A stretch of 7,768 nucleotides of DNA, from assembly GCA_905233325.1 (NCBI GenBank), contig CAJODU010000092.1, forward strand, positions 1 through 7,768, read 5' to 3'. Numbering within the stretch: position 1 is the stretch's first letter; every line of letters begins with the position of its first letter. The translations under genes were made by a program, and so were the position numbers. Below the pieces are notes generated by a model. It had not been told where the DNA came from. It did not search any database and saw only the letters and a list, made by a program, of their open reading frames with translations. This DNA is from an uncultured Selenomonadaceae bacterium (lineage in GTDB: Bacteria; Bacillota; Negativicutes; Selenomonadales; Selenomonadaceae). Positions 1-6,182 of the stretch are shown in pieces.

Positions 1-257
1 AAGGATTTTTTATTAATGGATTTATCAATCATTATCCTGACTTTATCGTCAAGCTGAAAAGTGGTATAATTTTGCTTGTGGAATCGAAGGGTGATGATCG
101 CGACAATTCCGATTCAAGCCGTAAGTTAGAATTGGGCAGATTATGGGAAGCAAAAGCCGGATCCGATAAATACGGTTATTTTATGGTTTTCGACAATAAA
201 CCCTTGTATGGAGCCTTGTCGTTTAACGATTTTATATCAATGTTAAAAGAAATGTAA
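1..257 (+). CDS. Type III restriction enzyme Res subunit, C-terminal end (partial)
   Basis: This reading frame is open from the left edge (first whole codon at base 3) to the TAA at 255-257, so only about the last 84 residues are seen. The fragment has the C-terminal nuclease signature of Res subunits of type III restriction-modification systems: NHYPDF (Pro-Asp at bases 36-41), about 13 residues, then VESKGD (Glu at 81-83, Lys at 87-89). Together these form the PD-(D/E)xK active site that cuts DNA after the upstream helicase domain translocates. The following RDNSDS...KLELG...KYGYFMVFDN stretch is also typical of the family. The helicase motor and the Mod methyltransferase should lie to the left, outside the window. 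The catalytic residues are intact, so this looks like the end of a working gene, not a decayed one. A related SF2-helicase nuclease of another defence class is possible. The family call is from recognition, not a search. Confidence 0.8.
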   Translation, partial: GFFINGFINHYPDFIVKLKSGIILLVESKGDDRDNSDSSRKLELGRLWEAKAGSDKYGYFMVFDNKPLYGALSFNDFISMLKEM

Positions 258-274
258 ATTTTTAAGGTGGTAAT

Positions 275-1504
275 ATGCAAAAAGTAATAGGTGTCAGATT
301 CAAAAAAGCCGGCAGGATATATTATTACAATCCCGGGCAGGCTGAAATAGAGAAGGGCGACTATGTTATAGTTGAGACGCAGAGAGGGTTGGAATATGCC
401 AAGGTTGTCATCTCGCCGAACGAAGTCGCCGACGATAAATTAAGGATAAATTCCATAAAGCGCAAGGCGAATCAACAAGATTTAGATCAAATCAAAGCCA
501 ATCGCGAAAGTGAAAAAGAGGCTTTTGTAATATGCCAAGAAAAGATCGCGGAGCATAATCTGCCGATGAATTTGATCAGCGTTGAATATATGTTCGATAT
601 GAATAAAATTATCTTCGCTTTCACGTCTGAAGGGCGTGTTGACTTCCGTGATCTGGTCAAGGATCTGGCCTCTGTCTTTAAGACTCGCATTGAACTGAGG
701 CAAGTCGGCGTCAGAGATGAGGCTAAACTTTTGGGGGGTGTCGGTTGCTGCGGCAGACCTCTCTGCTGTGCCACATTCCTTGGTGACTTTGCGTCCGTTT
801 CCATTCGTATGGCAAAAGATCAAAATTTATCGTTGAATCCCGCCAAAATTTCAGGAATATGCGGGCGTCTGATGTGCTGCCTCAAGTATGAAAACGACTA
901 TTATTGTGAGCAGTATCACCGCGAGCCTAATGTCATCAAAGAGCCAAAGTTGGGTGCCCGCGTGGTTGTGGACGAAGGCGAGGGTAAGATCATTTCTATC
1001 AATCGTCAGCGTCGCACGGCAACTATCATTTTGGACAATTCCAAAACGGTGATCTCGCCTTGGGACAGCATATTTGATGCGGAGCAGTCCGGCGAGGAAG
1101 GCAAGACCATAGTTGCTATGATTGACAGTGAAGAGAATGTTGAGGGCGAATCAGCAGAACAATCCTCAACTGACAGAGAAATCAAGACGGAAGAGTCTCC
1201 TTATCGCGGCAGGAGACCGCAAAACAGATCAAGTTATTCGCGTCCGTTTAAATCCGATCATCAACAGCAAACTCAATCTAAAACGCCTTACCACTCGCAA
1301 AACAGAAATACTTCACAGACGCAGGACAGCAGAGACAATAGAGACAATAGAGACGGCAGAAACGCCTATGATTCCACTAACAGCCGCGGTCGGCGTGATA
1401 ATCGAGACACCCGCCCTTACAATGAAAATCGCGACAGGGACAACAGAAAGTATTCAAAACGTGATCGTCGCAATGATGATCATCAATATAACAAGAGGTC
1501 ATGA
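275..1504 (+). CDS. ricT: PSP1-domain protein RicT (YaaT) with long disordered tail
   Basis: The protein has 409 residues. Residues 1 to about 275 match RicT/YaaT, a subunit of the Ric (Y) complex, which in B. subtilis binds Fe-S clusters and helps RNase Y mature polycistronic mRNAs; it also affects sporulation and competence there. The PSP1 core carries the diagnostic cysteine block: GCCGRPLCC (Cys158, 159, 164, 165) and GICGRLMCC (Cys196, 201, 202), with Cys211 after it. These are the likely cluster ligands. The start is supported by AAGGTGG at 264-270, four bases before the ATG. The family is usually about 275 residues long. Here residues 291-409 add a tail with 23 Arg, 13 Asn and 14 Asp among 119 residues and almost no aliphatic residues, hence probably disordered. 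The stop overlaps the trmN6 start as ATGA, so the two are probably translated in tandem. The partners RicA and RicF are not in the window. Confidence 0.93.
   Translation: MQKVIGVRFKKAGRIYYYNPGQAEIEKGDYVIVETQRGLEYAKVVISPNEVADDKLRINSIKRKANQQDLDQIKANRESEKEAFVICQEKIAEHNLPMNLISVEYMFDMNKIIFAFTSEGRVDFRDLVKDLASVFKTRIELRQVGVRDEAKLLGGVGCCGRPLCCATFLGDFASVSIRMAKDQNLSLNPAKISGICGRLMCCLKYENDYYCEQYHREPNVIKEPKLGARVVVDEGEGKIISINRQRRTATIILDNSKTVISPWDSIFDAEQSGEEGKTIVAMIDSEENVEGESAEQSSTDREIKTEESPYRGRRPQNRSSYSRPFKSDHQQQTQSKTPYHSQNRNTSQTQDSRDNRDNRDGRNAYDSTNSRGRRDNRDTRPYNENRDRDNRKYSKRDRRNDDHQYNKRS
1331..1357 (+). repeat. 9-base tandem repeat in the ricT tail
   Basis: There are three in-frame units: AGAGACAAT at 1331-1339, the same at 1340-1348, and the degenerate AGAGACGGC at 1349-1357. 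They encode Arg-Asp-Asn, Arg-Asp-Asn and Arg-Asp-Gly (residues 353-361). Because the unit is a multiple of three, gain or loss of copies would lengthen or shorten the tail without a frameshift. Similar RDN/RDR triplets recur further on (residues 374-399) with less conserved DNA, as expected of an old expansion. Confidence 0.75.
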
Positions 1505-2235
1505 TTAATCTGAACGAAAATTCGCTGAGAATTGACGATTTGATGAGGAGCGGCCGCAAAATAATACAGAGTGCCGACGAGTTCTGTTTCTCTATGGATT
1601 CTGTCCTGCTTGCTCATTTCCCTAAGTTCAAACGCAAATACAAAGTGCTTGATCTCGGCACCGGCACCGGCGTCATTCCCCTGCTCATTGCCGACGAAGT
1701 TGCCCATATTGACGCCATTGAATTAAACCCGACAATGGCGGAGATTGCCGGAAGGAATGTTGATTTAAATGAGCTTGGAGGTAAAATCGCCGTCGTTGAG
1801 GGTGATTATAGAAAAATTCGCTACTATTTCAAGGTTGAGAGTTTTGACTTGGTGCTTGCCAATCCGCCTTACAGAGCTATCGGCAGCGGTGCGGTCAATG
1901 ATATTAAAGGTGTTGCAACAGCACGGCATGAGTTCACCGCCACACTTGAGGACGTTGTAACGGCGGCACGGTTTGCTCTGAAGTATCACGGTATATTCTG
2001 CATGATTCATATCACCGAGCGGCTCTGTGAGATTGTCGACGTCCTCCACCGCCATCAATTTGAGATGAAGAGGCTGAGATTGATTCAACCGAAATCAAAA
2101 AAGCCTCCCAACTTAATGTTGATTGAGGCTATGGTTGGTGGGGCTGCCGGATCATTGAAGATTGAGACGCCGTTGATTGTCCACAACGACGATGGCAGTT
2201 ACTCTGATGAAATAATATCCATTTATCAAAATTGA
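1501..2235 (+). CDS. trmN6: tRNA1(Val) (adenine(37)-N6)-methyltransferase family protein TrmN6 (YabB)
   Basis: This is a 244-residue class I SAM-dependent methyltransferase of normal length for TrmN6/YabB. In E. coli the family member methylates N6 of adenine 37 in valine tRNA1. Visible motifs are the SAM-binding glycine loop VLDLGTGTG (residues 49-57), an acidic residue in AIELNP (Glu74) that should bind the SAM ribose, and the catalytic NPPY (121-124), which marks enzymes that methylate an exocyclic amino group. The N-terminal DEFCFSMDSVLLAHF segment is also typical of the family. The ATG overlaps the ricT stop (ATGA). AAGAGG at 1493-1498 lies only two bases upstream, so expression probably relies on translational coupling. 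In B. subtilis the homologue yabB is also near yaaT. The NPPY motif alone would also allow HemK/PrmC-like activity, but length and context favour TrmN6. Confidence 0.88.
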   Translation: MINLNENSLRIDDLMRSGRKIIQSADEFCFSMDSVLLAHFPKFKRKYKVLDLGTGTGVIPLLIADEVAHIDAIELNPTMAEIAGRNVDLNELGGKIAVVEGDYRKIRYYFKVESFDLVLANPPYRAIGSGAVNDIKGVATARHEFTATLEDVVTAARFALKYHGIFCMIHITERLCEIVDVLHRHQFEMKRLRLIQPKSKKPPNLMLIEAMVGGAAGSLKIETPLIVHNDDGSYSDEIISIYQN

Positions 2236-4152
2236 TTAATTGCCGGAGAGGGTTTCCTGCAGGTGACTTTCATCGGAATCAGAAGGCTTGTCAAAATTCC
2301 TGTCATAGAGCAGAGCGGCAATCATAATCACCAGGAAAGAGCCGCCATTATGGACGAGGGCACCCGTGACGGGCGTCAAGATACCCTTCAGCGACAGGAT
2401 TATAGCAATGAAGTTGATGAGCAGAGAAAGACTGATTCCAAATTTAATAGTCTTGATTGTGGCGTTGGCGAGACGCTTTAGGTAAGGGATTTTTGTGATG
2501 TCGTCGTTCATCAAGGCAATATCGGCGGCGTCAACGGCAATGTCACTGCCCATGGAACCCATTGCAATACCAACGTCAGCGGTCTTGAGAGCGGGTGCAT
2601 CATTAACGCCGTCACCTATCATGCAGACAGTACGCCCTTGATCTTGAAGTTCAATGATACTGCTGACCTTATCTTCCGGCAGCAGATCAGCTTTGATATT
2701 ATCAATACCTGCACGGCTTGCAAAATATTCAGCCGTTTTTTTGTTGTCGCCTGTCAAGAGGACGGCTTGAGTTGCCATATCTTTGAGGCTTGCCACTACA
2801 CCATTGGTTGAAGGTCTGATAATATCAGAGAGGGCGATAATGCCGACGAGTTCGCCGTCAACCGCCGTCAAGACAGACACTTTGCCTTGCGTTCGCAGAT
2901 TTTCGATTATATCTTTAGACTCTGACGATATATTTATACCATTTTCAAGCAGATACTTTTCACTGCCGCAGATGATCTCTCTGCCCTCAACGACAGCATT
3001 AATGCCCTTGCCGGACTTCATGCTGAAACTGTCAACCTCAATTAAATCAATCTCGGACTCACCTGCGTGGTTGGTGATAGCCTTGCCAAGCGGGTGCTCA
3101 CTTCTTGATTCGGCGGAGGCAGTCAACTTCAACAGAGTTTTTGCGTTGATATTTGAAGTCGCAATCACGTCTGTCACGTCCAACTTGCCGAATGTCAGCG
3201 TGCCGGTCTTGTCGAAGGTGATTGTATCAACCTTTCCCATATTCTCCAATGCCTCGCCGGATTTTATGATAACACCATACTTAGTGGCCTGCCCTATAGC
3301 CGCCATGATAGCGGTGGGTGTCGCAAGCACCAAGGCACAAGGACAAAAGACAATCAAAACCGTCACAGCGCGGATTATATCGCCTGTCGCAAAGTAACTG
3401 ACGAGTGCAATGAGCATAGCAACAGGAACCAAAATACTCGCCCACTTGTCGGCAATGCGTTGCATGGGGGCTTTTTTGTTCTCGGCGTCCTTGACCATGC
3501 GGATTAACTTTTGCAGAGAGCTGTCCTCGTTGATCTTTGCGGCTTTTATGTCCATAGAGCCAAAACGGTTGATTGTTCCGCTGAAGACTTCATCACCGAC
3601 GCCTTTGTCAATGGGCAGAGATTCACCCGTCATTATGGATTGATCGACGGAAGAGGTGCCGCTGATTATTACGCCGTCAATCGGAATAGTCTCACCCGGC
3701 AGCACCCTCAGCACATCATTGATTTTGATTTCGTCAAGCGGGATTAACTCTTCTTTGCCTTCAACGATTCTACGCCCTTGCTGTGGTGTGAGATTGATGA
3801 GCTTTTCAAGCCCAACTCTGGCCTTGCCGGTTGTCATATCCTCCAGCATTTCACCGAGTGCCATTATGAAGGCAACTTCACCGGCGGCGAATACATCACC
3901 AATCAGCAGAGCGGCGATCAATGCTGTAGAGATCAGCAGCGGTGAGGAGATTTTCTCCAGACCTTCTCGTTCAATCAAGTGTTCGACGGCCTCGTGAATG
4001 ATAGGCAGACCGCTGATAATCACTGAAACCCAAGCGGGATCAATCGGCAGAATGATATTCATAGTCGAGAGAATGAAACTCAAAAGAATCATCACGCCGC
4101 TAAATATTGTCATAGGCACACTTTCAAATTTTTCACAAACTTCTTCTAACAT
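2236..4152 (-). CDS. Heavy-metal-transporting P1B-type ATPase without N-terminal HMA domain
   Basis: This 638-residue membrane pump probably exports transition-metal ions at the cost of ATP. All P-type landmarks are present: TGES (175-178, actuator), the transmembrane metal-site motif CPC (270-272, in FCPCALVLATPT), the phosphorylated Asp314 in DKTGT, His353-Pro354 of the P1B nucleotide-binding domain, and GDGVND (513-518). About eight membrane segments can be drawn: near 14-34, 40-58, 71-88, 89-103, 236-255, 261-285, 571-590 and 592-616. There is no N-terminal GMxCxxC domain; the only early cysteine is Cys6. The last helix carries HNGGS (601-605), where Zn/Cd or Co pumps usually have an acidic residue, so the substrate (Zn, Cd, Co, Mn or other) cannot be named. 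I chose the ATG at 4152 because AAGGTGA (4158-4164) stands five bases before it. An in-frame ATG at 4167, five codons upstream, has no ribosome site. The gene is transcribed divergently from prs. Confidence 0.9.
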   Translation of the reverse strand: MLEEVCEKFESVPMTIFSGVMILLSFILSTMNIILPIDPAWVSVIISGLPIIHEAVEHLIEREGLEKISSPLLISTALIAALLIGDVFAAGEVAFIMALGEMLEDMTTGKARVGLEKLINLTPQQGRRIVEGKEELIPLDEIKINDVLRVLPGETIPIDGVIISGTSSVDQSIMTGESLPIDKGVGDEVFSGTINRFGSMDIKAAKINEDSSLQKLIRMVKDAENKKAPMQRIADKWASILVPVAMLIALVSYFATGDIIRAVTVLIVFCPCALVLATPTAIMAAIGQATKYGVIIKSGEALENMGKVDTITFDKTGTLTFGKLDVTDVIATSNINAKTLLKLTASAESRSEHPLGKAITNHAGESEIDLIEVDSFSMKSGKGINAVVEGREIICGSEKYLLENGINISSESKDIIENLRTQGKVSVLTAVDGELVGIIALSDIIRPSTNGVVASLKDMATQAVLLTGDNKKTAEYFASRAGIDNIKADLLPEDKVSSIIELQDQGRTVCMIGDGVNDAPALKTADVGIAMGSMGSDIAVDAADIALMNDDITKIPYLKRLANATIKTIKFGISLSLLINFIAIILSLKGILTPVTGALVHNGGSFLVIMIAALLYDRNFDKPSDSDESHLQETLSGN

Positions 4153-4157
4153 AATAT

Positions 4158-4164
4158 TCACCTT
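4158..4164 (-). promoter_or_regulatory. Ribosome binding site fixing the metal ATPase start
   Basis: Read on the minus strand this is AAGGTGA, five bases before the ATG at 4152-4150. It lies inside the five extra codons of the longer possible reading frame that begins at 4167. That longer start has no purine-rich site upstream, so the shorter product is preferred. Confidence 0.75.
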
Positions 4165-4206
4165 CATTGTAAATTCTTGTATCAGGCGGAAAATTTTCTT
4201 GCTATT

Positions 4207-4234
4207 ATTATACTCAAATGAAATTGATAGTCAA
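4207..4234 (-). promoter_or_regulatory. Sigma-70-type promoter for the metal ATPase
   Basis: On the minus strand, TTGACT (-35, bases 4234-4229) and a perfect TATAAT (-10, bases 4212-4207) are separated by 16 bases. An AT-rich run at 4235-4250 lies just upstream and could act as an UP element. Transcription would begin near base 4200, giving a leader of about 48 bases before the ATG at 4152. This is inferred from consensus matches; no start site has been measured. Confidence 0.65.
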
Positions 4235-4235
4235 T
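4223..4235. promoter_or_regulatory. Short inverted repeat over the ATPase -35 box (candidate operator)
   Basis: ATTGA-TAG-TCAAT forms perfect five-base arms with a three-base centre and overlaps the -35 element (4229-4234). Repressors of metal pumps (ArsR/SmtB, CsoR, Fur/Zur types) often bind dyads in such positions. These arms are short and AT-rich, match no operator I can name, and could be chance. Confidence 0.25.
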
Positions 4236-4264
4236 ATATAAATTTAAATATGAAAAGGCTATGC

Positions 4265-4293
4265 TGGACAAAAATCATTTGTTGTGATATATT
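4265..4293 (+). promoter_or_regulatory. Extended -10 promoter for prs
   Basis: TGGACA (-35, 4265-4270, five of six consensus bases), a 17-base spacer, and TATATT (-10, 4288-4293, five of six) are preceded by TGA at 4285-4287, the extended -10 TGn element. Transcription should begin near 4300, leaving a leader of about 45 bases. It is divergent from the ATPase promoter; the two -35 boxes are 30 bases apart. No riboswitch or attenuator hairpin fits in so short a leader. Confidence 0.65.
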
Positions 4294-4329
4294 AACCATA
4301 GATACTTGATTTGTCCTACAGTATATTTT

Positions 4330-4335
4330 GGGAGG
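4330..4335 (+). promoter_or_regulatory. Ribosome binding site fixing the prs start
   Basis: GGGAGG lies ten bases before the ATG at 4346. A longer in-frame reading from TTG at 4328 would overlap this site, so the TTG cannot use it and ATG 4346 is the start. Confidence 0.8.
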
Positions 4336-4345
4336 AATAATTTTA

Positions 4346-5320
4346 ATGAGTAAACAATCTGTTGACACGAGGAATCTTTGTCTGATGACGGGTAATGCAA
4401 ACCCCGAACTTGCCAAGAAAATCAGCGAACACATTGAGGTTGATCTTTGCGAGACTTTGGTCAGCCGTTTCAATAATGGTGAGACGCAAGTGATGATTGG
4501 TGAGAGTATTCGCGGTAAGGATATCTTCATTATTCAGCCAACTTCGCAGCCGGTCAACGATAATCTTATGGAGCTCCTCATCATGGCAGATGCCTGCAAG
4601 AGAGCCTCTGCCCATTCAATCACCGCCGTTGTCCCCTACTATGCCTATGCTCGCCAAGATCGCAAAACTCGCGGCCGTGAGCCTATCAGTGCCAAACTCA
4701 TCGCAAACCTCATGACAGCGGCAGGTATGACTCGTGTTATTACTGTTGACCTCCACGCCGGACAAATCCAGGGTTTCTTTGATATTCCTGTTGATCATCT
4801 TGCTGCTGCTCCTGTTATTGCCACTTACTTCACTCAACAGAAATATGATGATGAAATCGTTGTCGTCTCGCCTGATCTCGGCGGTGTCACTCGCGCCCGC
4901 AAGCTGGCGGACTATCTGAATAGTTCAATAGCTATCATTGAAAAACGCCGTCCGCGTCCCGGTGAAGCTGAAGTTATGAGCATTATCGGCGATGTCAAGG
5001 GCAAGACTGCTATAATGATTGATGATATTGTCGACACTGCAGGCAGCCTCTGCGAAGGTGCAAAGGCACTTCAAAGGCTTGGTGCAAAGAAAGTTATTGC
5101 GGCTTGCTCTCATGCGGTTTTGAGTGATCCTGCCGTCGAGCGTATAAATAATTCCAACATTGATGAGCTTGTCATTACTGATACTATCCCTCTTCCGCCG
5201 GAAAAACAGTCTCCTAAAATCAAGGTACTGTCAATGGCACCTTCAATCGGTGATGTCATTCTCCACATTCAAGCACGCCGCAGCGTCAGTCAACTTTTCA
5301 GAGATTCAGCTTGGAGTTAA
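4346..5320 (+). CDS. prs: Ribose-phosphate pyrophosphokinase (PRPP synthetase)
   Basis: This cytosolic enzyme makes 5-phosphoribosyl-1-pyrophosphate from ribose 5-phosphate and ATP, the precursor for purines, pyrimidines, histidine, tryptophan and NAD. Its 324 residues are normal for class I bacterial PRPP synthetases. Recognisable parts are FNNGETQV near the N-terminus (42-49), the ATP-binding loop YARQDRK (101-107), VDLHAGQIQGFFD (134-146) with the metal-binding His137, the flexible-loop Lys200 and Arg202 in EKRRPRPGE, and the PRPP loop DDIVDTAGS (226-234). All catalytic residues I can check are present. It has its own promoter and ribosome site. In many Bacillota prs follows glmU; here it stands alone, divergent from a metal ATPase. 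I see no terminator hairpin with a U-run after the stop, so some read-through into the downstream genes is possible. Confidence 0.97.
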   Translation: MSKQSVDTRNLCLMTGNANPELAKKISEHIEVDLCETLVSRFNNGETQVMIGESIRGKDIFIIQPTSQPVNDNLMELLIMADACKRASAHSITAVVPYYAYARQDRKTRGREPISAKLIANLMTAAGMTRVITVDLHAGQIQGFFDIPVDHLAAAPVIATYFTQQKYDDEIVVVSPDLGGVTRARKLADYLNSSIAIIEKRRPRPGEAEVMSIIGDVKGKTAIMIDDIVDTAGSLCEGAKALQRLGAKKVIAACSHAVLSDPAVERINNSNIDELVITDTIPLPPEKQSPKIKVLSMAPSIGDVILHIQARRSVSQLFRDSAWS

Positions 5321-5484
5321 TTCTGATGATATTCTCACCTACAGCAAAGCTGACAGGTAAAATATAATAACTTCGTAAAAAAGAGGAATAAAGCCGTAGA
5401 TAACGCTGTTAAGAACTATGAAAAGTCTAATAAAATTGTTGCAAATACAAATTGAGATATTTTATTCTTGTGAGGTGAAACAAG
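5321..5484. other. Non-coding spacer between prs and the toxin-antitoxin pair
   Basis: This AT-rich stretch of 164 bases holds no complete gene. A perfect TATAAT stands at 5363-5368, but no good -35 lies 16-18 bases upstream, so it is at best a weak promoter for the downstream pair. CAGC-AAA-GCTG at 5342-5352 could form a four-pair hairpin but no T-run follows, so it is not a terminator. A frame without a start codon is open from 5354 to the TGA at 5453-5455. It would read as a Lys/Asn-rich peptide and may be a gene remnant or chance in AT-rich DNA. Confidence 0.5.
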
Positions 5485-5763
5485 ATGAATATTGCGACGG
5501 ATATTGAATTTAAAGAGAATATAGATCATTATCTGAAAGTCATTGAAAACGGTGGCGAGATTGTCGTTACAAAGAATGGCAAAAATATCGGAAAATTTAT
5601 ACCTGAGACAATCTATGATGAAAATATTGAAGTAACGCCTGAAAAACCTCGCAAAAATTTTGAAGAAATAATGCAGGCATTAACAGGTGTTCTTAAAAGT
5701 AAAGAAGACTACAAAACTTTGAAAGATAGATATTTGATGGAAAAGTATGAACTTGCTGATTGA
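5485..5763 (+). CDS. Phd/YefM-family antitoxin
   Basis: This 92-residue protein fits a type II antitoxin of the Phd/YefM fold. Residues 1 to about 40 have the expected pattern: ATDIEFKENIDHYL, then GGEIVVTKNGKNIGKFIP, a strand-turn-strand ending the DNA-binding half. Residues 55-92 form a charged, probably helical segment with a GVLKSKEDYKTLKDR core, the part that usually wraps the toxin. GAGGTG (5472-5477) stands seven bases before the ATG. The last 17 bases overlap the toxin gene. By family analogy it would neutralise the PIN toxin and repress its own operon. DNA is visibly AT-richer than its neighbours: bases 5521-5700 hold 59 G/C of 180 (33%) by hand count, against 30 of 60 in a sampled metG line, which suggests acquisition by transfer. 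Confidence 0.85.
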   Translation: MNIATDIEFKENIDHYLKVIENGGEIVVTKNGKNIGKFIPETIYDENIEVTPEKPRKNFEEIMQALTGVLKSKEDYKTLKDRYLMEKYELAD

Positions 5764-6160
5764 CTCAAATGTAATACTGGACGTGCTTCAAAATCGTCAC
5801 CCAAATTATGAAACTTCTTATGGAATTTTCAAAATTTGCTATGAAAAGCAAGCTACAGGTTATATTTCTACTTTGACTTTTGCCAATATCGTCTACATTA
5901 TGCGTAAATCGCTAGATGCTGATAAAATAGTTGAATTGATGGCATATTTGGAGACGTTGTTCAATTTTGTAGACTTTAAAAAAACAGATATTGAGCAAGC
6001 CGCAGCAATGAAGTGGAAGGATTTTGAAGATGCCATTCAATATCTTGCCGCCATGCAGGTGAAAGCACAATATATTGTCACGCGAAACCTCAAAGACTTT
6101 TCATTAAGCGAAATTCCGGCTATAACGCCTGATGTACTTCTAGAAATTCTTAATTCTTAA
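5747..6160 (+). CDS. PIN-domain ribonuclease toxin (VapC-like)
   Basis: This 137-residue protein is almost entirely one PIN domain, the Mg-dependent ribonuclease fold of VapC-type toxins, which cleave tRNA or other RNA and halt translation. The conserved acids are in order: Asp6 in LLIDSNVILD, the DFEDA block (Asp92, Glu94, Asp95) and Asp117 in VTRNLKDF. The IVTRNxxDF and DFEDAxQY motifs place it with PIN_3-type proteins. The acidic residue that many VapC proteins carry in the helix after the second strand is not evident; FANIVYI has Asn47 there, which may be normal for this subgroup. The ATG lies within the antitoxin gene (17-base overlap), preceded only by a weak GATGG at 5736-5740, so translation is probably coupled. 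Pairing a Phd-type antitoxin with a PIN toxin is a common mixed arrangement. No frameshift or truncation is seen. Confidence 0.87.
   Translation: MNLLIDSNVILDVLQNRHPNYETSYGIFKICYEKQATGYISTLTFANIVYIMRKSLDADKIVELMAYLETLFNFVDFKKTDIEQAAAMKWKDFEDAIQYLAAMQVKAQYIVTRNLKDFSLSEIPAITPDVLLEILNS
6098..6126 (+). promoter_or_regulatory. Possible weak promoter for ilvN inside the toxin gene
   Basis: TTTTCA (6098-6103, four of six consensus) and TATAAC (6121-6126, five of six) are 17 bases apart at the end of the toxin coding region. Transcription would start near 6133, about 50 bases before the ilvN ATG. Such matches arise easily by chance in AT-rich DNA, so this only shows that ilvN need not depend on toxin-antitoxin transcription. 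Confidence 0.25.
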
Positions 6161-6169
6161 TTTTTAGAT

Positions 6170-6174
6170 AGGAG
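6170..6174 (+). promoter_or_regulatory. Ribosome binding site fixing the ilvN start
   Basis: AGGAG stands eight bases before the ATG at 6183. A longer in-frame reading from TTG at 6177 would leave only two bases of spacing, so ATG 6183 is preferred. Confidence 0.75.
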
Positions 6175-6182
6175 ATTTGTTT

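Noticed and set aside
482..823. Minus-strand reading frames of 105-113 codons inside ricT
   Set aside because: They lie entirely opposite the conserved PSP1 core, have no ribosome site and resemble no family.
1122..1508. 128-codon plus-strand frame in the ricT tail
   Set aside because: It is the shifted reading of the Arg/Asn/Asp-rich repeats, giving a Thr/Arg-rich product with no ribosome site. The RicT frame continues through the region and couples to trmN6.
2236..2275. Bidirectional terminator between trmN6 and the ATPase
   Set aside because: Only weak AT palindromes and the loop-less CCTGCAGG at 2259-2266 region are present; no stem with a T-run.
2783..3397. 204-codon plus-strand frame opposite the metal ATPase
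   Set aside because: It is the antisense shadow of the ATPase, whose motifs on the minus strand are unambiguous.
4328..4345. Earlier TTG start for prs
   Set aside because: The TTG overlaps the GGGAGG ribosome site and would add six codons not seen in the family; ATG 4346 is properly placed.
5436..5463. TTGTTG - 16 bases - TATTTT as the toxin-antitoxin promoter
   Set aside because: The -10 match is poor, and transcription would begin at about 5470, leaving the ribosome site at the very 5' end of the message.
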